Positions 11,701 through 23,700 of a stretch of 64,000 bases of DNA are shown in pieces; positions within the stretch are counted from its first letter, which is position 1, and the number at the start of each line of letters is the position of its first letter. This stretch comes from Tenrec ecaudatus. Taxonomy: Eukaryota > Chordata > Mammalia > Afrosoricida > Tenrecidae. The stretch lies in NCBI RefSeq assembly GCF_050624435.1, contig NC_134543.1, forward strand, positions 124,835,475-124,899,474, written 5' to 3'. A program made the position numbers and the translations under genes. The notes under the pieces were generated by a model. It was not told where the DNA came from. It was given only the letters and a program-made list of their open reading frames with translations, and searched no databases.

Positions 11701-14700
11701 GGTAGTGAACTCCTTTTACTGATGCCGTGTTAAGATTGTGCTAGAATGTTTCACAGGATTTTTTGGATATTTTCAACTTTTTTTAATGGACTAGATGATT
11801 TTTATTTTTTCAATGTAGATAATAAAGAAGTAAGTATTTTTCTGCAATCTGAGTTTCTAAAAACTGTACACGACATTTTAACAGCCACGGTTCAAGTTGG
11901 AAAAAGTTAGCTGGGCCATTGTGCCCAGGTTACTAACGTTTTGTTGTATAAGTCAGTATTGTAACTGAATTTCCACATTGTTACCATTAGGTTTCTGTCA
12001 CCACAAGATTGCTGATTTCCCATTTAAGCGGAATTCGTCATTATGAAAAGGACATGAAAAAGGTGAAAGAAGAGAAAGCGTATAAAGCTTTGATGATGAA
12101 AGACACAGTGGAATCGGACCCAGAAAAGCAGCCGAAGGACAGAGGGGACAGAAGTCCCAGTGACCTTGCTCAGGCTAAGACAGAGCAGGACAGTGACGCC
12201 AAAGGCAAGCATTCAAAGCCTGGCAAGAAGAAGAATGATTTTGAACAAGGAGAACTATACTTGAAAGAAAAGTTTGAAAATTCCATTGAATCCTTGAGAT
12301 TATTCAAAAACGATCCCTTGTTCTTTAAACCCGGTGAGTGTTAGCTTCTTCTCTTAACAAAGGCGTCATTGTTTTGAAGTACTGATTTCAGGAAATCCAA
12401 AATGACAGCTGAGGCTGATGATTGTGCGTTGGCTTGTGTTGTCCGGCCAGTGGTGCCTTTTCTCTTGGTGCTCACGGGGCCCAGCATGCAGACAGGTGGT
12501 TATTGGATTCACTGAGACTACCCGTCATGTAGCTGAGCCTCACTGGCAAGATATGTGTGGAAAATGCATGGTGAAGTATTGGAAACGTAGGCTAATGTGT
12601 GGGCATAATAAAGTATAGCTAGTATTTTAGCATTTAGTTAGGATTTCAATTGCTCAGCTTCCTTACTTTGTGACTTTTTTTAAGCAATTAGTGTTATCAA
12701 CTGCATTTTATTTCCCCAAAAGCTAATCTACTGAAATAATTCTTTATTTTATGTATTTTTATATAACATACTGAAAGCACTTAGAATCTATACATTTATC
12801 ATAGGTTTGTGTGTTTACTCCATTTTTAAAACTTGTTTTTTTTTTACCATGAATAGGTACTTTATAAATATAATTAATTAAGGCAAATAAAGTATAATCA
12901 TGGGTTTCATCTTAAAAGTATGGCCCACCCCATTTTTAGTACAGATTTTACAATCTAAATTTCTATAATCCAAGATAATATAAAGGTATATTTGAAGTAA
13001 TATGTATATTTAATGTGTGGAAACAAGGCTTTGATGTCTACATTTTTAAAGTAAGAGCTGGTGCCACCTGCCCATGCTTAAACAACAGGAGATATATTAA
13101 GGACAAAATTGTAGACTCAAACTTAAATTTCCTTTTTTCTAGTTTTGTTGCTAGTTTTGTTTGTTTGTTTTGAGTAGGATTATTTGCTTATTTCATCATC
13201 ATAGAAAGGGGTAGCTTCACATGAAAATTCAAATATACTGATCATTTTATTTTTTGTCTAAATTGACTAAATCTTTTGGTGTATTATTTCTGATATTTTC
13301 TCTGAATGCTGAATTGAAAAGCATTCCCATTTTAAAGGTGTGACACTTTTCTATGGGACTTGATTTTGCATCGTTTAAGATGATGATGAAGCCTTTTCTC
13401 TTTTTTCCCCTTTGCAATGGTGTCTTCAGGCAGTCAGTTTCTGTACTCCACTTTTGGCTATACCTTACTGGCAGCCATAGTAGAGAGAGCTTCAGGCTGC
13501 AAATATTTGGACTATATGCAGAAAATCTTCCAGGACTTGGATATGCTGGCCACTGTGCAGGAAGAAAATGAGCCGGTGATATACAACAGAGCCAGGTAAA
13601 TGAAAACCTCCTACTACATTTAGCTGCATATCCTATCCTGCCTTGACACTGTCTTCTCAATTAAAAGTCTAATTTTTTTTCCTGTCTCTATTACTAATTC
13701 AGCTTGACACATTTGGGAGCAGAGGTGTGTACTTTTATACGTGTATCTCTTTTTTTCATCTAGAAAGCGAGAGAAATAAAATATGTGTGTGAAGTGCTGC
13801 CGTGTCCTTAAATCAAAGACAGCAGTCGTAATTCCAGCACACAAACAGGCAAACCAGATTGACACCCATCATGGGCAAATGTAATTTACTCTTTGGTCAG
13901 CCTTTTTTTTCCCTTACCATTTAGCTACTGCTCTGTTTACCTTTCATTATCTTCTGTTGTCTTAACTTTTATTATGAAACCGTTTCATACTTAGAGAAAA
14001 GTTTCAAGAATAACGCAAAGAATCCCCATATAACCTCCACCCAAATGATCATTTTACCACATTGCCTAATCTGTTTTGTTTTTTTTTCTTAAGCCATCTG
14101 GAAATAAGTTGTAGACATAGTACCCCTTTTGCCCCTAAACACGTAAATGTGTGTTTTTTACAAGCAAGGATATTGAGGACACTGGGTACAGTGTCAAATC
14201 TGTAGACCATTTACGTGTTTTGCCAGTTGTCCAAATAATGTTTCTAATCAAAAAGAGAAGAAATCATTTTTTTCCTGATACAGATTTAATACAGGTCACA
14301 CATTTAAATTCATTTCATTTAGTTGTCATGTCTCTACCTCAAAATCTCCCTGCCCTCCAGTCAATACTGAGTCACGGGGACTCCATAGACCGAGTAGAAC
14401 TGCCCTTGTGCGTTTCCGAGACTGGGATTGTTTACAGGAGTAGAACCATCATCTTTCTCCTGTGGAGCTGTAGGGGGTTCAAACTGACAACCTGGATCAC
14501 AGCCCAGCATGTGACCACTATGCCACCAGGGCTCCAGGGCCCCTAGCCTTTAATCAGGACAGTGTCTCAGCCTTTTCATTTATGATGTTGGCATTTAAAA
14601 GAATATTGGCAATCTATTTTGTAGAATGTCCTTTAATTTCATTTTTCTGATGTTGGCTCATGTTTAATTCAGGCTAGGCAATTTGGGCCAGACTATCATA

Positions 14701-17700
14701 GCAGACTATGTCTCCTTCTTAGTAGAACATTAACAGGAGACACATGGTATCAATTTATCCCTTTATTGGTGATTTTGATTACTCTGTTGAGATGGTGCCT
14801 GCCTGCTTTCTTCACTATAAAGTTCCTGGTTTCCCCCTTGTAATTAACAGGTATAAAGTGGGGAGTGGGGGCATCAAAAAATTCTTGGAAAAAATAGAAT
14901 TTAAAAATAATGGATTTTTTTCCACATTGTGAAACCCTTTTGTAGTATGGAGAAATGCTTTGAGACATTGTGAAAATCCTATTTCTCGCCCAACCACCAC
15001 CTACTGCGATGGCTGCCAAATGGTGATTTTAGAATTCCATCATTAGTTCTATGTTTATTAGTTGACATTATAAGAAAATGCTTTCCTTTCTCTCGTATGT
15101 ATGTATGTATGTATGTACCCAGATCAGTATGCACTGATAGCTTCTTCTTTTATTTAATGAGTTATAAGCTGTTACTGTCATTATGAAATGCCTTGCTTTA
15201 AAATTTTTAAATAGGTGTAATTGTAAACAAGAGGTAAAAGAAAACCTACTTATAAGGATAACTAGCTATTAAATCACTTAGCTATATATTTATACTTTCA
15301 TCAGAGACTTTTATGTTTGATTTTGTGTGAGTCAACGGTATACATTAAAATGTTCTTTAGTTTGGATCATAAACCCCTGACACATTCCATTAGAGTAAGA
15401 GGAATTAAGATTCTTAGTGTAGCATCGAAATGCTGTCGAAGTGCCATCTAAACTAACAATAAGGGAGCATTTAAAAATGCTGGCTGAAGAGCCCATGGTA
15501 GTTAGACATTCGTTCATGCTTTCACTCAGGTGCTTTGTATTGTTTAGGGATTAAGATGGGAAATATTTAAGCCACAGTTTCTCCAACTTATCTTTTACAG
15601 TTTTAAAATGTAAAACAAAAGGAGTTACTCTATGTAAATTTATATACAAAGAGTTCTAGGCAAATTGCTCAGGTTGTCATAATTTATAGAAAGGTTTCTA
15701 AACAACTTGCTTTGATAAAGTAATTCGAGTTTTTATTCTTAAGAAGGAAAAATGCTATGATTTTATTTGATTTATTTACTGCTCTTATAGAAAAAAATGC
15801 TTAAAAAGTAGACCTTTTTTTAGCTTTTTGGCACTATGAAATGTGGCTCTGCCTTGTGTTGTGGAGTTTTCTATGATTCATAGTTTAGATTCCTAGTTTG
15901 AGCAGGAATCTCAAAACCACACAGAGAAACACTTGAGTGACTGCCTATTAAAACTCGTTATTTTGTAAATATGTAAGCTTATTTTAGAGAAAATGTGGAA
16001 ACATTAAAGCAAACAAGTTGAAGAGTGTTAAAATGCAGTAACTGAAGCCAGCCGTGCTGTGAAGCAGGGCTCTTCCTCAGTCGCGTGAGTGAGCGTCGAC
16101 CAGTAGCATTTTCCCACTAACTTTGAAGTCCCCGCGTGCGCTGCGCGGTGGGTGCCTCGACTTGAGCGGCTTATTGTGGCACTCTGTAGACAGTGCGCCT
16201 TTGCAGTCCGCACGGGGAGCTTGTCACGGACTAATTGCTTTAGCTTCTCAAAGTCTCTTTTTTCCCTTCAAATTTTTATGATTTATTTTCTTTATACTTT
16301 AAAAAAAATCATTTTATTGGGGGCTCCTACAACTCTTACCACAATCCATACAGACATCCATGGTGTCAAGCACAATTGTACATATGTTGCATTGTCATTT
16401 TCAAAACGTTTTCTTTCTACTTGAGCCCTGGGTATCAGCTCCTCATTTTAAGTCTTTCTTATTGTCTGTCTGTCGTTGGAAGCTCTGCTGACACTTGCCC
16501 GCCACGGGTGGCCGTCAATATGAACTCTCTGTGGCATGACTTCCAGCAGCATGCACACCACCTCCTGACTCGTGTGGTGGATTTCACATATAGTCAGAAT
16601 ACATAGAAACATGCGGGCAAAGGCTCGGTGACTTTGTCAGGAAGATATCAAGATACAGTGGCTCGAGCAAGGAAAACGTTTGATTCGCTTGTAACATTCC
16701 TGAGGAACGTAGTTCATACTGGCAGACACCGCTTCCCATACAGTGACTGGGGACCCAGGCCGCTTCACGTGTTCCTTTGCTAATTGTGGGGCCCCACATG
16801 GTAGACGCCAGAGCCCAGCCCATTGCTCTCCCAGCTGCGGGGCGAGGGCTAACGAGTCGGAGTGTCTGCTCCACAGCTGCTCACGACAGGTCTGTGGGAA
16901 AATTTCATTATCTTTCACTTCCATTTTTCCACGGAAATTTTTTTTTAATACTCAACAAGCAAAATTTTAAAAAATCATTTTATTGAGGGCTCCTACAACT
17001 TATCACAATCCATCCATCCATCCATTGTGTCAAGCACATTTGTACATTTGTTGCCATCATCATTCTCATCCAGGAATTTGTTTGAAGACCCATACTGTAC
17101 ATGGGAGGCAGGGGAATGTAGTTTAAAGCCGAGCAGACATCTGCATTGCTAGAATTCTATTAGTAGGAGGATGAGAAGAAAGATTTTGTGGGCAAGCAGC
17201 TATATCTGCTGCCATATTTTTTAATAAAACTTCTGTTTTACAGAGGGGAGGGTGATGGGTGCGTGTCTACTCAGTGACAGTAAAAAATACACTCCTCAGT
17301 GTGGGCTGAGATTTTTTTAAACATTTGAAAACCGTTTCATTGAAATAAGATCAACTAGCATAATTTTTACTAAAAATATGTACAAGCTGCTTGGAAGAGC
17401 ATTTTGAAACTTATGACTAATATAATTTTTATGGTTCGTAAAATGTACTCTGGTGTTATTTTCCATTCTCTCGTTATAATTTGAAGTGTTGATGGAAAGG
17501 TCTCACTTTTCATAAACAAGCTGATGCTTGACCCTTGCATGTTCTACTAATACTACTCCACAGACGGTTTAAAGACCTCTCTGAAGACATACAGGTGACA
17601 TGATGGGATTCCTTTTCAATTACCAGCATATGTAAAGTGATTAAATATGCATCGCAAATCAGTCATTGGCTTGAAAGAGAGCTTTTTATGGGGCCCCAAA

Positions 17701-20700
17701 GAAATTAGGTGGTCAGCAAGCAATACCTTTTCATTTTAAAATGTAGCCTGTAGTATTCAACCTCATCAGACTCCTTATGTTTATTATTTTTAAGTTAACA
17801 CAACAGTAGATTCCGCTGGAAAGCATAAGAAAAATTGACAAGTACCAGTTGAATATATATACATATGCATAAACACACACATAAATACTCTAGTAATGAT
17901 GGTAAGATGTATGACTTTATTTTGATATAACCTAAGCATTTGTTAATGAATGCCTGCTATGACCTGGATTCGAGTGGATGGCACAGAACAATAACTATAT
18001 GTACTTCTGGTAGCATAGTGATTACGCATTCGGCTGCTATTCACATGGTCGGCAGTTCGAAACCACCAGCCACTCCACAGAAGAAAGGTGGGTTTTCTAC
18101 TCCCATAAACATTTATAGTCTCAGAAACCCACAGGGGGCTTCCTATGAGTTGGCATCGACTTGATGGCAGGGAGTTTTGATTTGGACATATTGAGGAAGA
18201 AGGACATTTTATTGTCTGTTCTTTTCCATAATACAGTGGGTTTCCATTTCTAGGGTTAAAGGTTTCTATCACCTCTGGGGAATTTTGTTTGTTTGTCTGG
18301 TTGGTTGGTTGGTTGGTTGGTTGGTTGGTTGGTTGGTTGGGTTTTTTTAGTAGTACCCTATGGTCCTACTGGAATGGTCAGTTCATTTTCACTAGGTTAA
18401 ATGGGCTGCTGAAATAAAACAGGCCATTACATGGAGAAAGAATTATTGTTACCTAGCAAAGTGTTCTATTTACTTTGCTTTTATTTTGTTTGAGACAGTA
18501 CCTATTTGAGCCTCTCAAATTCAACTCTCTTGCATAATTTTTGAAAGTGTAAAACAGTTACTTTGTAGCTAGTTCAAGGAGTACACATATATACATATGT
18601 AAACTTTAAAATAAAGCTTAGTAATACATGTTTCTGTTAATTTATATATATATGGATAGGGTTATACAGCAAGAAGGAACATAATAGCTAAGTAGTCACA
18701 CAGCCATATGAAGGGCTCAGCTCAGCTCACTGTCGTGGAACAGTTAAGATACTGAAGGTCTTTCCACTCACTCAGGCTGCTGGTCCAAGCTCAAGGAAAC
18801 AGACATCTGAGTCTACCCTCTGGCAACACAGGCAGTCGGCCTGCAGGCAGCAGGATGGGGCAGCCACAGGCAGTAGCACCTGAGTGTAGCAGAGCAGGCT
18901 CCTCTGTGGGGTCTCGAGCTCTACCGATGAACTCACAGCAGCACGATCCACCAGCAGCAGCGTGGCAAAAGCAGGTCTCGAAGGAGGCACTAGCGATGTA
19001 GGGAAAGGTGACACGGTCCAAGGGTTGGCTCGGCCCACGGCTCATGTAACACATGATTGAGGCAAAAGTCCAGCTCAAGGAGCAGCACACTGGTCCAATC
19101 ACCAGGAAGAAAGAGAGCCTGTTCACTTTTTTATAATAGTACAAATGTACAGGAAATGAAATATTTCCAATGTTGTTATTTAGTTTACTGACTTGTTGGG
19201 CATAATTATAAATTATGTCTGTTTATAACATCTGGACCAAGAATTTTTAGTATTGTTTATATCTAAGAGAAAATATTTATGTTCTTTATCACATCTCTGA
19301 GTGTATATGCATGGTTTAACTAGTGTCTTCCAGTATCTATCCCCCGTTGGAGGTATTCCCCAAGAACCTTACACCAAAATACATTTGCTTGGCCATAATT
19401 TTAGTCAAAACCAGTTTTGAGGTAGGGGGTAGAAGTATTTGTTTTAGTTGAATACATTGCCTTGAATAAAACTGTGGTTTTCTTTCATTGAAGAATCAGA
19501 CCATTGCTCTGTGTAGGCAAAACCCAGTCTCTGCCACATAAACTCAATAACCCTTTACACAAACAGTCCACAAAGAAGTTGAGTGAATATCCTTGCCATT
19601 GAAAGACATTCAGTCTACTGACAATAGAATGCTTAGCCAATACGTAGCTTATTACTAGACCCTGCTCATATTTTCTGTGCATTTAACAGTGTTTACAATC
19701 AAAATCTCTAATCTCATCGTTGGTTGGGACTAAAATGAATGTTTGTCTAAGTGTATGCTATATTTTGACAGCATGAGTATAGCTTTCACCATCTTTTTGC
19801 TTTCTAAAGTGTGAGTTAGGTTTATTGTGACAGCCTGGCCAATAGGAACACGTGGGATTAAGCAGGTCACAGTTTGATTGGTGTTCAGATCGTGTGTGCT
19901 GCTGCTGTAGCTAGCTCTCTGCCTCATCCTGCGAGCTACACTACCTTCGAGACCTGCTTGCTTCACCACGCTGCTGGTGCGTACATCCCTTGAATTTAAG
20001 GCTGGTGGAGCCTCATGACTCGCATTGCCTGTATTCAACATCCCATCCAGGCATGCTTCACTAAGCTCCCTGGCTACTGACTGTTGATGTCCCACCCTGC
20101 TGCTTGCTACCAGTGACCCGGCATCCCCTGTGAGCTTCCAGTACATTGACTGTGTGCTGTGTGGACTAATTAGCTGTTATATTACTTCTTGATGTATAAG
20201 CCCATCTATATATAATCATAAGTGTCCTGGTTTTTTTTTTCTCTACAGAACACTGCCTAACACATAAAGTATCTTCCAGAATTAAGCACTTTCTTGTAAA
20301 GCCATTTTAAGGTCTTTAGCTCACAAAAGATAAATTCAGACAAACATTTTATGCTAACTCTTAAAGCGGGAGTGGTTTTTACAATATCCATGATAAATTC
20401 TGGGGTGGAACATTATTGTTTCCAAAGGCATTTTAAAAGCATTTAAAAAATAAGAGTATTTTGGGTTTCTAGGTTTGTGGACTTAGATTTCTGTGACTAT
20501 GTAATAATGTTCATTTGCAGAATTTAGAAATATATAAGTAGGAAAAGGACATTTAACTAGCAAACCAAGCATATATGTAGATTTGCCTGTTTAAAGTCTA
20601 GAATTCTTTATATTTCACTCTCTTCAAGGAGGAATGGCTGAGGTGTCTTAATTTCCAATCTTGATATCCAAACCAAACTCACTGCATTGAGTTGACGGTG

Positions 20701-23700
20701 ACTCATAGAAACCCTGTAACAATCCTATAGGACAGAGTGGAACTGCCTCTTTGGGTTTCCGAAACTGTAACTCTTTATTGGGGGGTGGGGAGGGATAGCT
20801 CCTTTTTCTCCTGTGGAACAACTGGTGGTCAGAGTGGCCCAAGAGAAGACCCATCAAGCTACCAGGGCTCTTGATATAAGTGGTTTAGAAGGCGACAGTG
20901 TTAAAGTTACACAAAGCTGAATTATTGTTACCACATGTACTAGTAATTATCTCCTCGTGTATATGCTTAAAGTTCAATCTAGTAGATATATTTCTCAGAA
21001 AATTGTATTTCCATTACCTAACTTCTTTAACATCTAATATTACTTGATGTCCGAGTTCAGATGTAGATTGGTGGTTATTGCTGACTTTTGTAGTTATTTC
21101 TTTGTAGGCCGGGTCCCACCAGAACCTCTAATCACTGGAGGGGCCTCCAGAATCCTAGGGTTGAGGCCCGGAGAGCACAGTTGTCCGAGAGCAGTGTCAG
21201 CTAGACAGGCTGACGGTAGCACAGGGATAATGGACGAGGGCTGCAGAAAAGAGAGCTTGTTACGTAGTGAGGGGGGAACAGAAGTCAGGTCTTTAAGAAA
21301 CTGCCGAATGATTGGGGAGGCTGAGTACCTAGAAACATCAAGGGTGGATTATTTCCTGTCGTTGGAGCCAATGGGAATGAAAAGCTTGGCTGCTGGAAGC
21401 TACAGCAAGGATGAAAACTCCGTCCATGCCTTAGGACAGAGCAGTGGTTCTCAGCCTTCCTAATGCCGCTCCCCTTTAATACAGTTCCTCACGGGGTGGT
21501 AGCCCCCGGCCATAAAGTTGCTACTTCTTAACTGTCATTTTGCTACTGTTATGAATCATCATGTAGATATCTGATACGCAGGATGTATTTTCATTGTTAC
21601 AAATTGAACAGAAAGCATAGTGATGGATCACAAAAGCAATATGTAATTCTATATTGTGAAATATTTATTTCAAATGACAAATAAATAAAATGTCTTGAAG
21701 CACAGTGTAGCATGGGTCTTCACGCTGGGTACGTGTATGTGGGTGTATCTGTATGTGGACAGACCCGCCTGGAGACGGATAGAGTAGCTGTGTCTTGGTT
21801 CCTAAAACTATCAGAATTAGGTGTTTTCCAAGGGTCTTAGGCAACCCCTGTGGAAGGGTCGTTTGAGACCCACCAAAGGGGTCGCAACCCACAGGTTGAG
21901 AACCGCTGGGATAGAGGAAAGATGAACATTTTGTGAATCAAGGTGAAGGAGTCAAAATTCTACTCAGCACAAAATGTCAATTATCTACTCCCCAGAGCAT
22001 CACCTTGAATGTCAGTTATCTGCTCTCCAAAGCAACACCTTGAATGTCAGTTATCTGCTCTCCAGAGCAACATCTTGAATGTCAGTTATCTGCTCTCCAG
22101 AGCAACATCTTGAATGTCAGTTATCTGCTCTCCAGAGCAACACCTTGAATGTCAGTTATCTGCTCTCCAGAGCAACATCTTGACACTTTCCCCCTCAAGC
22201 CCTTTGTTTCAGCCAAACTGAACTATAGTTTTCAGAATGTGTAAGACTTGCTCCCCAGCTCATTTCAACAGTGCTCTCTTAACTTGCTAGTCAACCCACA
22301 GCCTTGTTTCTCAACGTGTGGGTCAGGAATCGGCAGTGTCACCTGTGAGCGTGTTACTCGTTGGCCACATGTCAACTCTGGTCCACAGCTACGCTGAGAC
22401 TGCACAGAACTTCCATAGGGTTTCCAAGGCTGTCACATGTGCGGAAGCAGATTGCCAGGGAGTGGCCAGTGGGTTTGAATGCCCAGCCTTTCCTAATCAC
22501 TGTGAGAAGCACAGGATTTCAGGTCCCACTGGACCTACTGAAGCAGAACCTGCATGTGACCAAACTCCTCAGTGATTCCTCTGGTGGACTGAAGTCTGAG
22601 AAGTACTGCCCAGCTAACCCCTGAGGGCAGTCACGGGACATAGTTTGCTGTGTGTCTCCAGTGCCTTGTAAGATGCCTTTTTAAAATATTTCCCCAACAA
22701 ACGACCCTTTCATTCTTCAACACATTCATTGAACACATTGGATAGCAAAGAGTGTTCTAGGCAGGGGACTCATCAGTGAACAAGGAAGACAAGACTCTTG
22801 CCCTTACAAAACCTCTGTGCTATGGTAAAATTAGACCACAATGTAAACAATAATTAAGGATGCCAGATACTGATGTGAAGAAACTAAGGGCAATGGGATA
22901 AAATAGAGTAAACCAGGGGGTGGGGTATTGGGGGTGGGGTAGGGATGGGTGCTATTTAAAATGCAGAGTTTGGATGAGTCCTCTTTGGGACCGTGTCACT
23001 TGGGGTCAGCCATGAGTGATAGGGTGAGCAAACTTGCCTCATTACAAGAATAGAAATAAGCCCAGCAAGAAATGCAGGTCGGGGTGGTTGCATGAGCAAT
23101 GAAATGAACGAGGAGCAGGCCTTATCATTTTGGAAAGTGAGTCTTGACACCCTTAGGCCAGGTGTGCTTTAATTTAACAAATGATTTTGTAGTGTCTTCT
23201 TTAACGTCCTACAATGGAAATCATAGATGATATAAACTATGAGGGGGCACTCAAAAAAAGGGATATTTTTCTTTTCTTTTTTAATCATTTTATTAGGGGT
23301 TCATACAACTCTTTTTTTTTTTTGGTTCATACAACTCTTATCACAATCCATACATACATTAATTGTGTAAAGCACATCTGTACATTCATTGCCCTCATCA
23401 TTCTCAAAACATTTGCTCTCCACTTAAGGCCCTGGCATCAGCTCCTCATTTTCCCCTCCCTCCCTGCTACCCCCCCCCTTCCTCATGAACCCTTGATAAT
23501 TTATAAACTATTATTTTGTCATATCTTGCACTGTCTGGCATCTTCCTTCACTCACTTTTCTCTTGTCCATCCCCCAGGGAAGAGGTTATGTGTAGATCCT
23601 TGTAATCGGTTCCCACTTTCCAATCCACCCTCCCTCCAACCTCCTGGTATCGCCACTCTCCCCACTGGTCCTGAAGGGATCATCCACCCTGGATTCCCTG

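Noticed and set aside
13620-13865. 81-aa minus frame after LACTB exon 5
   Set aside because: Intronic, no splice context or homology; chance.
16060-16230. Small GC/CpG-richer patch as a cryptic promoter
   Set aside because: Too short and not linked to any exon, GC box cluster or transcript feature.
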